A model generated the notes under the pieces. That model was not told the origin of the DNA and ran no database searches. It was given only the letters and a program-made list of their open reading frames with translations. The translations under genes and the position numbers were made by a program. Positions 1-7,808 of a stretch of DNA of 46,955 nucleotides are shown here, in pieces. The stretch spans positions 1 to 46,955 of the forward strand of contig PACZ01000036.1 in assembly GCA_002700305.1 (NCBI GenBank), given 5' to 3'. The stretch's first letter is position 1, and every line of letters starts with the position of its first letter. The DNA comes from Hyphomonas sp. (lineage in GTDB: Bacteria; Pseudomonadota; Alphaproteobacteria; Caulobacterales; Hyphomonadaceae).

Positions 1-875
1 TGGGCGCGTTCATAAGTGAGCATGGCGCGTTTGCGGGCCACACCCCAATGATAATTATGAAGACGCCCATCCGCCGCAAGGGCGCGATGACAGGGAATGA
101 ACCAGCTGACCGGGTTTGCCCCGACCGCCGCCCCGACCGCGCGCGCCGCTTTCGGATGCCCACTCGCCCGCGCCAGTTCGCCATAGGTGCAGGTCGTCCC
201 GGCGGGAATTTCCAGCAAGGCGCGCCAGACCTGGCGCCGGAACGGCGTGCCATAGAGCGCAACGGGAAGCGGCTCACCCTGTTCGAAGACCTGCGCCGCC
301 ATCCTGCGCGCCGCCGCATCATCGCGCCGGATGTCGGCATCCGGATACCGCCCGGCAAGATCGGCAAAGGCTGCATCCTCGCCATAGCCCGGATGGACAA
401 AGCCGGCCTTTTCGGGCGCCCCGTCATCGATGAAGCCCAGGGCGACGAGGCCGCGGGGGGAAATCAGCCAGGCCCCTTCCCCGAACGGGGTCGGTGCGCG
501 GCCGAGCACCAGGTCTGCCCCGCGCCCGCCCGCCTTGGCTTCGCCGGGGGTCAGGCCCTCATGCGCAATGAACAGATCATGCAGCCGCCCCGGCCCGGAG
601 AGACCGGTCTCGAATGTCGCGTCCAGAACGCTCGCGCCCTGACGCAACAGCTCGCCCGCCTCGGCATGGGCGATGGCCGACTGGAACTGGCGCGGAGAGA
701 TTCCGGCCCAGCGAGTGAACTCCCGCTGGAAATGGCTGGGGCTGAGGCCCATCCCGCCGGACACCGAGGCAAGGTCCGGCCAGTCGCGCCAGGTGTCGCC
801 CAGATAGGACAGGGCCTCCGCCATGCGGTCATAGGCTGCAGCACGTTCATCGAGAGGGGGCATCCGGTTCGTCAT
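1..875 (-). CDS. AraC-type regulator / methylated-DNA cysteine S-methyltransferase (Ada-like, 3' end cut by window)
   Basis: Direct-reversal DNA repair protein that moves alkyl groups from O6-alkylguanine onto its own cysteine. Reading leftwards from the ATG at 873-875, the frame stays open to base 1, giving about 291 residues and lacking the last few. Residues ~10-100 are an AraC helix-turn-helix region (LSPSHFQREFTRWAGISPRQFQ-like, split here by meaning only), and residues ~180-290 are the methyltransferase domain with the acceptor motif PCHR (Cys262). The N-terminal zinc-binding Ada domain that senses methylphosphotriesters is absent, so this is the shorter AraC-MGMT architecture rather than full Ada. 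A strong antisense frame exists on the + strand but is a coding shadow. The symbol is left blank because ada normally implies the three-domain protein. Confidence 0.88.
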   Translation of the reverse strand, partial: MTNRMPPLDERAAAYDRMAEALSYLGDTWRDWPDLASVSGGMGLSPSHFQREFTRWAGISPRQFQSAIAHAEAGELLRQGASVLDATFETGLSGPGRLHDLFIAHEGLTPGEAKAGGRGADLVLGRAPTPFGEGAWLISPRGLVALGFIDDGAPEKAGFVHPGYGEDAAFADLAGRYPDADIRRDDAAARRMAAQVFEQGEPLPVALYGTPFRRQVWRALLEIPAGTTCTYGELARASGHPKAARAVGAAVGANPVSWFIPCHRALAADGRLHNYHWGVARKRAMLTYERA

Positions 876-1025
876 GTGCCGCAATCTGCCTGAGCCCCCA
901 GGTTCCGGCCACCCGATTCTTGCGCATGGACGCAAAGCGGCCTGGTCAGAATTGGCCTCTTCCCTGCCTGCGAAAAGCCCGGCATGACTACAGGATCGAA
1001 AACAAGAGACCGGAGTGAAACGGCC

Positions 1026-1973
1026 ATGGCGGACGCACGCAGCATTATTCTGCACGAATACCCTACTTCGCCATATGCTGAGAAAATCCGCCTGGCGCTG
1101 CGCCTGAAGAACCTTGCCTGGTCGTGCGTCGAAATCCCCGTCATCATGCCCCGGCCGGACCTGATGCCACTGACCGGCGGGTATCGCCGCACGCCGGTCA
1201 TGCAGATCGGCGCCGACATTTACTGCGACACGGCGATCATCCTGCGCGAACTGGAAGCGCGCTATCCGATGCCGGCGCTGAAACTGCCGGGCCATGAAGG
1301 TCTTGCCCAGATGGTGGCCGGCTGGACGGACGGGCGCTGGTTCCAGTCGTCTGTCGCCGTCATCTTCGGTGAGCTGGGCGACAAGGTCGGCGAGGACTTC
1401 AAAAAGGACCGGGAAAAACTCTCGGGCCGTCCGTTCGACGTGGAGGCCATGAAAGCCGTCGCGCCGATGATGCGCGACCAGTGGCGCGCCCGGCTGATGC
1501 TGCTGGAGGAACGCCTGCAGGGCGGGCAGGGCGCCGGGGCAGGCCTGTACCTCGTTGGCGCAAAGCCAGGCCTGGTGGACGTGCACGCCTATATGAATGT
1601 CTGGTTCATGCACCAGAACGTGCCGGACTTCCTGGAGAAGTGTTTCGAGACGGCGGACCTGACAAAGGCCTGGTTCGAGCGCCTGAGGGAGTTTGAAGGC
1701 CAGGAGCCGGAAACCATCTCGTCGAAGGAAGCGCTGGAAATCGGCAAGCATGCCGCGCCGCGCCTTGTCATGGCGACGACGAAATACGAACCGCAGGACA
1801 TCGCGCCCGGCGACATGGTGGCCGTGGCCCCGGACGATTACGGGCAGGTCTGGGTGGAGGGGGAGATCGTGCACGCAGATTCCCAGCGCGTGATCCTGCA
1901 GCGGTTTTCGGAAGAAGCCGAGACCGTGCATGTCCACTTCCCGCGCGCAGGATTCCTCGTCCGCCGCATCTGA
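1026..1973 (+). CDS. Glutathione S-transferase family protein with extra C-terminal domain
   Basis: A 315-residue cytosolic GST-like protein. The thioredoxin-fold N-terminal domain (residues ~6-80) begins EYPTSPYAEKIRLALR, with the active-site Ser/Tyr region near SPYAEK and the cis-Pro TPVMQ later. An all-helical GST C-terminal domain spans ~90-235. Residues ~255-315 form an additional beta-rich segment (GDMVAVAPDDYGQVWVEGEIV and following, cited in part) that standard GSTs of about 200-230 residues lack and that resembles a small Tudor/SH3-type barrel. The start at 1026 is preferred over an upstream in-frame ATG at 984 because GGAG lies 10 bases before it and the GST fold begins right after. 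Substrate unknown. Confidence 0.82.
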   Translation: MADARSIILHEYPTSPYAEKIRLALRLKNLAWSCVEIPVIMPRPDLMPLTGGYRRTPVMQIGADIYCDTAIILRELEARYPMPALKLPGHEGLAQMVAGWTDGRWFQSSVAVIFGELGDKVGEDFKKDREKLSGRPFDVEAMKAVAPMMRDQWRARLMLLEERLQGGQGAGAGLYLVGAKPGLVDVHAYMNVWFMHQNVPDFLEKCFETADLTKAWFERLREFEGQEPETISSKEALEIGKHAAPRLVMATTKYEPQDIAPGDMVAVAPDDYGQVWVEGEIVHADSQRVILQRFSEEAETVHVHFPRAGFLVRRI

Positions 1974-2059
1974 CAAGGCGTCTCTGACCGGTCTTAACCG
2001 ACTGGCCCTGTTCCCGGCGGCACAATGCGCTACATTTGCTGCCAAGGAGGGCTACGCCC

Positions 2060-2869
2060 ATGGACCGACGCCTTTGCCTGATTACAGGAGCTTCCGCCGG
2101 GATCGGCGCGGAGTTCGCCCGCCAGTATGCCGCGCTCGGCTGGGACGTGGCGCTGACCGCCCGCCGCGCCGACCGGCTGGATGCGCTCGCCGCCGAGCTA
2201 CAGGAAAAATACAGGATCACGGCGATCGTGATCGCCGAAGACCTCGCCAAGAAGTCTGCCCCGGCCAAGATCCTCGCCGCGCTGGAGGAAAAGGGCCGCC
2301 ATGTCGATGCGCTGGTGAACAATGCCGGATACGGCCTGCCGGGCACCTTCTTTTCCACCAGCTGGAAGGAACAGGGCGATTTCATCCAGGTGCTCTACAC
2401 CGCGCCGATAGAGCTGGCGCACCGCGTGCTGCCGGGCATGGCCGAGCGCGGCTATGGCCGCATCATCAATGTCGCTTCCCTCGCCGGCTATGCCGCCGGA
2501 AGCGCCGGGCACACGCTGTATGCCAGTGTGAAAGCGGGCATGATCAAATTCTCCGAAAGCCTGAATGCCGAATGCGAGGCCCTCGGCCATGAGGACATCC
2601 ACTGCACCGCGCTCTGCCCCGGCTTCACCTGGAGCGAGTTCCATGACGCCAATGGCACGCGCGAGCAGACCAACAAGATGCCGAAATGGATGTGGATGGA
2701 CGCAGAACCGGTCGTCCGGCAGGGCATCGAGGCCGTAAACAGGGGACAGCCGGTAATTGTGCCGGGCCTGGTCAACAAGGGAATGGCGACCCTGTCCCGT
2801 ATCCTGCCGGAACCATTGGGCCGGGCCATGGTACGGTCTCAGGGAAAGCGTTTCCGCAAAATCGACTGA
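2060..2869 (+). CDS. Short-chain dehydrogenase/reductase (SDR) family oxidoreductase
   Basis: A 269-residue classical SDR, expected to be an NAD(P)-dependent oxidoreductase in the cytoplasm. The cofactor motif TGASAGIG is at residues 9-16, NNAG at 87-90 and the catalytic set Ser140, Tyr154, Lys158 (YASVK) is complete. ALTARRADRL after the second strand, with paired Arg, suggests NADP(H) preference. The start at 2060 follows a strong AAGGAGG at 2044-2050. It lies 88 bases upstream of the mcd-like gene on the same strand, but mcd has its own promoter-like sequence, so co-transcription is not certain. Substrate cannot be inferred. Confidence 0.88.
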   Translation: MDRRLCLITGASAGIGAEFARQYAALGWDVALTARRADRLDALAAELQEKYRITAIVIAEDLAKKSAPAKILAALEEKGRHVDALVNNAGYGLPGTFFSTSWKEQGDFIQVLYTAPIELAHRVLPGMAERGYGRIINVASLAGYAAGSAGHTLYASVKAGMIKFSESLNAECEALGHEDIHCTALCPGFTWSEFHDANGTREQTNKMPKWMWMDAEPVVRQGIEAVNRGQPVIVPGLVNKGMATLSRILPEPLGRAMVRSQGKRFRKID

Positions 2870-2878
2870 GTCCCTGCG

Positions 2879-2894
2879 TTGTTGCACCGCACAA
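2879..2894. promoter_or_regulatory. Imperfect inverted repeat upstream of mcd promoter
   Basis: TTGTTGCACCGCACAA has outer arms TTGT/ACAA and an inner TGC-ACC-GCA core. It ends seven bases before the candidate -35 hexamer of mcd, a position typical of an activator site. The core resembles the TGC-N3-GCA sequences bound by PhaR-type regulators of polyhydroxyalkanoate metabolism; that link is inference. Confidence 0.4.
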
Positions 2895-2901
2895 ATATGG
2901 A

Positions 2902-2930
2902 CTGACAGAGCCAAAAGAGGCCCCTATAAG
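2902..2930 (+). promoter_or_regulatory. Candidate sigma-70 promoter of mcd
   Basis: CTGACA at 2902-2907 and TATAAG at 2925-2930 are separated by 17 bases, each one mismatch from the sigma-70 consensus. The predicted transcription start near 2937 leaves a leader of about 20 bases before the ATG at 2958. Confidence 0.55.
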
Positions 2931-2957
2931 GGCAAAAAACTGAAAAGGGGCAAGGAT

Positions 2958-4658
2958 ATGAGCACCGGCGAAATGGTTCAGGAAAAGCAATCTGCGGTCA
3001 TGGACGGCCTCACGGCCACGATGCGCGACGCCCTTGGCGCGCTCGACACATATGCCGCGGCTGCTACTTCCGGCGCACGCGGCGAGCTTGTCGGCGAAGA
3101 CGGCCGCCCGGACCGGAAGGCGTTCGAACGCCACCAGCACCTCGCCCACGGCCTGTCCTGGCTGGTCACCTATGTCGAGACGCTGCGCCAGGTGTCTGAA
3201 TGGGCCTCCCGCCTCGAAGCCGAAGGTAAGTTCGGCCAGGTCGAGGCCCTGCTCTCCCAGATCCTGTTCAGCGAATACTGCGCCCAGATCGTCGGCGGCA
3301 TTCCGATGAACCAGGGCGAGACCATCCGCCCGCACGAACTTGGCAGCCTTGAGGCCTCGGGCGCGCTGTTCGCAGACCCGGCGATCCGGAAGCTGATCAC
3401 CGAGGGCAAGACGCCGGCCTCCATGGCCGAAGCTGCCGCCCTCCTGCCGGACGCCCTGACGCGCAACACGGTCGAGGAGACCGGTCTCGACGAAACCATG
3501 AGCATGGTGCGCGAGCAGTTCGCCAAATACGCCTCCGAGCGTATCAAGCCGCACGCCCATGGCTGGCACCTGCGCAATGATTACATCCCGATGGATGTGG
3601 TCAACGAAATGGCAGAGCTCGGCGTGTTCGGCCTGACCATTCCGGAAGACTTCGGCGGTCTCGGCATGGGCAAGACGGCGATGTGCGTCGTCTCCGAGGA
3701 ATTGTCGCGCGGCTATATCGGCACCGGCTCGCTCGGCACACGGTCTGAAATCGCGGCCGAGCTGATCCTCATCGGCGGCACGGCGGAGCAGAAGGAAAAA
3801 TGGCTGCCGATGATCGCCAGCGGCGAGATCCTGCCGACAGCTGTCTTCACCGAACCGAACACCGGCTCCGACCTCGGCTCCCTGCGCACCCGCGCGGTGA
3901 AGGATGCCGACGGCGAGAACTACACGATCACCGGCAACAAGACCTGGATCACCCATCCGGTGCGCGCCGACGTGATGACGCTGCTCGCCCGGACCGATCC
4001 GGCGACGAACAATTTCTCCGGCCTATCCATGTTCCTGGCCGAAAAGCCGCGCGGCGACGATGCCAATCCGTTCCCGGCTGACGGCATGACCGGCGGCGAG
4101 ATCGAAGTGCTCGGCTATCGCGGCATGAAGGAATACGAAATCGGCTTTGACGAATTCAAGGTGAAGTCCGAGAACCTGCTCGGCGGTGTCGAAGGCCAGG
4201 GCTTCAAGCATCTGATGGCCACGTTCGAAAGCGCCCGCATCCAGACAGCTGCCCGCGCCATCGGCGTGGCGCAGAACGCGTTCGAGACCGGCCTGCAATA
4301 CGCCCTCGACCGCAACCAGTTCGGCAAGCCGATCTTCGAATTCCCACGCGTTGCCAACAAGCTGGTGATGATGGCGGCCGAACTCGTCGGCGTGCGCCAG
4401 CTGACCTATTACTCTGCCCGCAAGAAGGACGAAGGTAAGCGCTGCGACCTGGAAGCCGGCATGGCGAAACTGCTCGGCGCCCGCGTGGCCTGGGCCGCAG
4501 CGGACAATGCCGTGCAGATCCATGGCGGCAACGGCTTCGCCCTCGAATACACGATCAGCCGCATCCTGCAGGATGCCCGTATCCTCAATATCTTCGAGGG
4601 TGCCGGCGAAGTTCAGGCCATGGTCATCGCGCGCCGTCTGGTCGAGGGGGGCAACTAG
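2958..4658 (+). CDS. mcd: Acyl-CoA dehydrogenase, probable (2S)-methylsuccinyl-CoA dehydrogenase
   Basis: A 566-residue flavoprotein that would oxidise methylsuccinyl-CoA to mesaconyl-CoA in the ethylmalonyl-CoA pathway. Residues ~1-165 are a helical N-terminal extension not found in ordinary ~380-residue acyl-CoA dehydrogenases but known from Mcd. Residues ~175-566 are the canonical acyl-CoA dehydrogenase fold, with the FAD/substrate loop near VFTEPNTGSDLGSLRT, the QIHGGNGF segment and the catalytic-base motif FEGAGEVQ (Glu547). The length, about 61 kDa, matches Mcd. The start at 2958 follows AAGGGGCAAGGA. mch and mcl2-like genes lie at the other end of the window, which supports the specific assignment. 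An alternative is another long-form acyl-CoA dehydrogenase. Confidence 0.75.
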   Translation: MSTGEMVQEKQSAVMDGLTATMRDALGALDTYAAAATSGARGELVGEDGRPDRKAFERHQHLAHGLSWLVTYVETLRQVSEWASRLEAEGKFGQVEALLSQILFSEYCAQIVGGIPMNQGETIRPHELGSLEASGALFADPAIRKLITEGKTPASMAEAAALLPDALTRNTVEETGLDETMSMVREQFAKYASERIKPHAHGWHLRNDYIPMDVVNEMAELGVFGLTIPEDFGGLGMGKTAMCVVSEELSRGYIGTGSLGTRSEIAAELILIGGTAEQKEKWLPMIASGEILPTAVFTEPNTGSDLGSLRTRAVKDADGENYTITGNKTWITHPVRADVMTLLARTDPATNNFSGLSMFLAEKPRGDDANPFPADGMTGGEIEVLGYRGMKEYEIGFDEFKVKSENLLGGVEGQGFKHLMATFESARIQTAARAIGVAQNAFETGLQYALDRNQFGKPIFEFPRVANKLVMMAAELVGVRQLTYYSARKKDEGKRCDLEAGMAKLLGARVAWAAADNAVQIHGGNGFALEYTISRILQDARILNIFEGAGEVQAMVIARRLVEGGN

Positions 4659-4697
4659 CCCTCCCCGCCTTTCCAGGCCCGTCTGTCTGCAGGCGGT

Positions 4698-5537
4698 CTA
4701 TTCCGCAGGCGGGACGTGTTCGTAAACGCGGACCCAGTCGACAATGAATTTGTCCGGGAAAGTTGCCGGGTCCGGCACGTTCGCCCACCACTTGTTCGCC
4801 GCGCCGTCAGTCGTATCGACCTCACCGGACAATTTCACCCAGAGCGGCACCTGGGAAACGCCGCCCGCAGAGGTACGCCAGGTTTCGTCGCCATCGACAT
4901 AGAAGATGTATTTGTCCGGGAACCATTCCAGCGTGAATGTGTGCCAGCCCTTCCGGATGCCCGGCCGCATGGAGGCGAAGACGCTCCACTGATGGTCTTC
5001 CTCATAACTGTCCCAGTGCAGGGCGTGGTTCACCTTGTCGGTCCAGCCGAAGGTTTCCATGATGTCGACTTCCGTCCCGTCCCGGCCGGACCCGTCGACA
5101 TTGTGCACCGAGCGGGAGAACAGCCAGAAGGCTGACCACCACCCTGCCGACCGGGGCAGTTTCGCACGCACTTCAAACCGGCCGAACGCCTGCTCGAACT
5201 TGCCCTCCGTCGAGACCATCGCGCTGGCATAGTCGTAAGGGTCGGAATCCTCCTGCGGGTTCCGGTTATCGATCACGCTTGTCCGGATGACGAGCTGGCC
5301 GAGGCCATTGAGATAGACATTGCCCGCGTCCCACCAGCCATCGGGGCCGTTTCTGTTGGGCCGGCGGTTGTATTCCCTGGAAATCCATTTGTCCGGATCC
5401 GGACGGCCCTTGCCACTGAATTCGTCCTGGAACACCAGGCGCCATTCCGGCGACTGTTCATCCAGCGCCGAAAAGGTCGGGGTTTCACAGGCCGAGACGA
5501 ACAGGGCCAGGAACAGGGGCGCAAGGAGGCGTTTCAT
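4698..5537 (-). CDS. Glycoside hydrolase family 16 lipoprotein
   Basis: A 279-residue exported beta-glucanase-type enzyme. A signal peptide ends in the lipobox VSAC (Cys17), so the protein is probably anchored in the envelope. The GH16 jelly-roll catalytic motif ExDxxE is intact as EVDIME, with Glu156 as nucleophile, Asp158 and Glu161 as acid/base. Aromatic residues along the cleft (WWSAFWLFS, WFPDKYIFYVDG) fit a polysaccharide substrate such as laminarin, agar or porphyran, which cannot be told apart here. It begins one codon after the stop of the upstream metallo-hydrolase (TAG GGAGGC ATG), so the two are translated from the same message. Confidence 0.88.
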   Translation of the reverse strand: MKRLLAPLFLALFVSACETPTFSALDEQSPEWRLVFQDEFSGKGRPDPDKWISREYNRRPNRNGPDGWWDAGNVYLNGLGQLVIRTSVIDNRNPQEDSDPYDYASAMVSTEGKFEQAFGRFEVRAKLPRSAGWWSAFWLFSRSVHNVDGSGRDGTEVDIMETFGWTDKVNHALHWDSYEEDHQWSVFASMRPGIRKGWHTFTLEWFPDKYIFYVDGDETWRTSAGGVSQVPLWVKLSGEVDTTDGAANKWWANVPDPATFPDKFIVDWVRVYEHVPPAE

Positions 5538-5543
5538 GCCTCC

Positions 5544-6443
5544 CTACCGGATCATGCCGCCGAGCGGCTCAACATCATCCGGTTCGTGTTGCAGGATCAC
5601 TTCCGCGCCGAGCTCATCGGCCAGCGCTTCGAACTTGTCCATGGAGGCCAGCGTTTCCGGCTCGCTCCAGTTAAAGCGGGGTACGCGGCGCAGCTCGCGG
5701 CTCTCCTTGCGGTGATACAGGTCGCCTGCGAGCAGGACCGGGCCGCTTTCCGGCATGTCCAGCAACAGCACCGAATGGCCCGGCGTGTGGCCCGGCATTT
5801 CGATGATTTTCACCGTGCCGTCGCCGAAAACATCATAGTCGCCGCTGATCTTCTCCACCTTCAGCGGGGCGAAGGCCGCCCACATGGCCGCGAGCTGCGG
5901 GTCGGCATTGGACTCGGTGCCTTCCGGCGGGAACATGTCGTTATACTCGTCTTCCTGCACGATCCAGGTGGCGTTCTGAACCTGGCCGACCTGTCCGATA
6001 TGATCGAAATGGTCGTGCGAGAGCGAGACATAGTCGATATCGTCCGGCGTGAGGCCGAGATCGGCCAGCTGCGCGGTGATCGTCTTGTCGAGCGAGACGT
6101 TGAAGATGCCGCCGAGATTCTGCTCCCCGGCGCCAGCCAGCATGCCCGGCAGGCCAAGATCCCACAGCAGGCGGCCATCCGGATGGTTGATGACGTAGCA
6201 GGTGTCGGTGAATGTGTCCGTCTGGCCGGCATAGTCCCCGGCGCTGGAGAAGGCATCGAGATCGAGCACGTTGATCGTGCCGCAGTCCAGCACATTCACG
6301 GTCAGCGGTGCAGGTGCTTCGGCCTCGGCCACTTCTTCGATGGCGGGCGTGTCTGCAGGCGTATCCGCCGGGGCTGCTTTCGGCGCACAGGCAGGTGCAA
6401 GCAGGAACGCAGTTGTGGCGAGCAGCGCATGTGACAGGCGCAT
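5544..6443 (-). CDS. Exported metallo-beta-lactamase-fold hydrolase (N-acyl homoserine lactonase-like)
   Basis: A 299-residue protein with a signal peptide (possible weak lipobox ending at Cys19) and an Ala/Pro/Glu-rich linker to residue ~47. The di-metal motif HDHFDH is at residues 143-148, followed by PGHTPGH at ~217-223 and AGDLYH with Asp241. This arrangement is shared with AttM/AiiA-type lactonases. Family members hydrolyse lactones, but substrate range in this fold is broad and the lactonase role is inference. It lies directly upstream of the GH16 gene with only a few bases between them. Confidence 0.82.
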   Translation of the reverse strand: MRLSHALLATTAFLLAPACAPKAAPADTPADTPAIEEVAEAEAPAPLTVNVLDCGTINVLDLDAFSSAGDYAGQTDTFTDTCYVINHPDGRLLWDLGLPGMLAGAGEQNLGGIFNVSLDKTITAQLADLGLTPDDIDYVSLSHDHFDHIGQVGQVQNATWIVQEDEYNDMFPPEGTESNADPQLAAMWAAFAPLKVEKISGDYDVFGDGTVKIIEMPGHTPGHSVLLLDMPESGPVLLAGDLYHRKESRELRRVPRFNWSEPETLASMDKFEALADELGAEVILQHEPDDVEPLGGMIR

Positions 6444-6485
6444 CGGAACCCCCTTCAGTTCTCTGAAAACCCAGTGAAGGAGAGC

Positions 6486-6887
6486 CTAACCCATGTCCGG
6501 ATCGCGGGAAAGCGCAGACCCGTCAAAGGGGACAATGCGGTAAAAACAACTCGCCCGGCCGGTGTGACAGGCCCCACCGGTCTGTTTTACCTTCAGCAGG
6601 ACCGCGTCCTGGTCGCAGTCGATCCGCACCTCGACCACTTCCTGAACATGGCCGGAGGTTTCGCCCTTCACCCATAATTCCCCGCGCGAACGGGACCAGT
6701 AAGTGGCCCGGCGCGTCTCCAGCGTCGCGGCCAGTGCGTCGGCGTTCATCCAGGCCATCATGAGCACATCGCCGGTATCGGCGTCCTGCGCGATCGCGGC
6801 GATCAGGCCGTCGGCATTGAATTTCGGGCGCAGGTCCGGCGTCTCGTCCTGCGCGCTGCCGGAAAGGGGGGGCGGAAATTGAGTCAT
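6486..6887 (-). CDS. hisI: Phosphoribosyl-AMP cyclohydrolase
   Basis: The 133-residue enzyme opens the purine ring of phosphoribosyl-AMP in the third step of histidine biosynthesis. The metal motif DCDQD gives Mg ligands Asp90, Asp92 and Asp94 and Zn ligand Cys91; the other Zn ligands are Cys107 and Cys114 in [11 protein letters not shown]. Only the cyclohydrolase half is present, with no fused HisE pyrophosphatase. The ATG at 6887 is preferred over an in-frame GTG at 6905 because GGAG sits eight bases upstream of the ATG. The gene stands apart from any his operon. Confidence 0.94.
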   Translation of the reverse strand: MTQFPPPLSGSAQDETPDLRPKFNADGLIAAIAQDADTGDVLMMAWMNADALAATLETRRATYWSRSRGELWVKGETSGHVQEVVEVRIDCDQDAVLLKVKQTGGACHTGRASCFYRIVPFDGSALSRDPDMG

Positions 6888-6985
6888 GCCCGCTCCATAC
6901 GTCACCCCTCCCCTTCGCGCCAGCCAGAGTCTAGGCTGTGTTCATAAGAGTCCAAACCGGACCAACCCATGACGGAGGCATGACC

Positions 6986-7801
6986 ATGGCGGATTATGAG
7001 CAGATCCTGAGCGACCTGAAGGACGGGGTGCTGACACTGACCCTCAACCGGCCCGACCGGTTGAACGCGTGGACCGATGTCATGCACAATGAGCTGAAAC
7101 ACGCCATCGTCACCGCCAGCAGTGATGACGCCGTGCGGGTGATCGTTGTGACCGGCGCCGGGCGCGGCTTCTGCGCCGGGGCGGACATGGACGTGCTGCA
7201 GGGCATTCAGGGCGGCGCGCGCGACCGGCTGACGGAGATCGAGGAGGCCCCGTCCGATGTGCGCGATCTCTATCCCGGCCGGTTCGGCTACATGTATGCC
7301 TGCCCGAAGCCGATCATTGCGGCGATCAATGGCGCCTGCGCCGGGATCGGCCTGATCTTCGCCCTGTTCGCAGACCTGCGCTATGCCGCGGCCGAGGCGA
7401 AATTCACGACCGCCTTTTCCCAGCGCGGCCTGATTGCCGAGCATGGCATTGCCTGGCTGCTGCCGCGGCTGATCGGCGAGGCGAAGGCGCTGGACCTTCT
7501 CTTCACCGCCCGCAAGTTTACCGGGGCCGAGGCCGCCGAGCTGGGCCTCGTCAACGACGCCCTGCCGACCGGCGAACTGATGGGCAATGTCCAGCACACT
7601 GCCCACCATCTCGCCAATATGGTCTCGCCCCGCTCCATCGCGGTGATGAAACAGCAGGTGCGCAAGACCTATTTCCAGAGTTTCGGTGACTCTCTTGCAG
7701 AGGCAGATGCTGCAATGGAGGAAAGCTTCACCACATTCGACTTCAAGGAAGGCGTGGCGAGCTTTGTGGAGCGCCGTGCCGCACAGTTCAAAGGACGATA
7801 G
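6986..7801 (+). CDS. Enoyl-CoA hydratase/isomerase family protein
   Basis: A 271-residue crotonase-fold enzyme expected to hydrate enoyl-CoA thioesters. The oxyanion-hole segments are GAGRGFCAGADM (residues ~52-63) and NGACAGIGLIFAL, and a catalytic-type Glu lies in RGLIAEHG. The start at 6986 is chosen over the ATG two codons earlier because the GGAGG at 6974-6978 is seven bases away, a normal spacing. Its stop is eight bases from the start of the HMG-CoA lyase gene, so both are likely one operon concerned with branched-chain or isoprenoid acyl-CoA breakdown. Confidence 0.9.
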   Translation: MADYEQILSDLKDGVLTLTLNRPDRLNAWTDVMHNELKHAIVTASSDDAVRVIVVTGAGRGFCAGADMDVLQGIQGGARDRLTEIEEAPSDVRDLYPGRFGYMYACPKPIIAAINGACAGIGLIFALFADLRYAAAEAKFTTAFSQRGLIAEHGIAWLLPRLIGEAKALDLLFTARKFTGAEAAELGLVNDALPTGELMGNVQHTAHHLANMVSPRSIAVMKQQVRKTYFQSFGDSLAEADAAMEESFTTFDFKEGVASFVERRAAQFKGR

Positions 7802-7808
7802 GAGCAAC

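Noticed and set aside
48-893. A 281-codon frame on the + strand at the left edge
   Set aside because: It is antisense to the Ada-like gene, which has the PCHR motif and a complete AraC domain.
6888-6905. Alternative GTG start for hisI
   Set aside because: The ATG at 6887 has a GGAG at proper spacing and the protein from there matches the usual HisI length.
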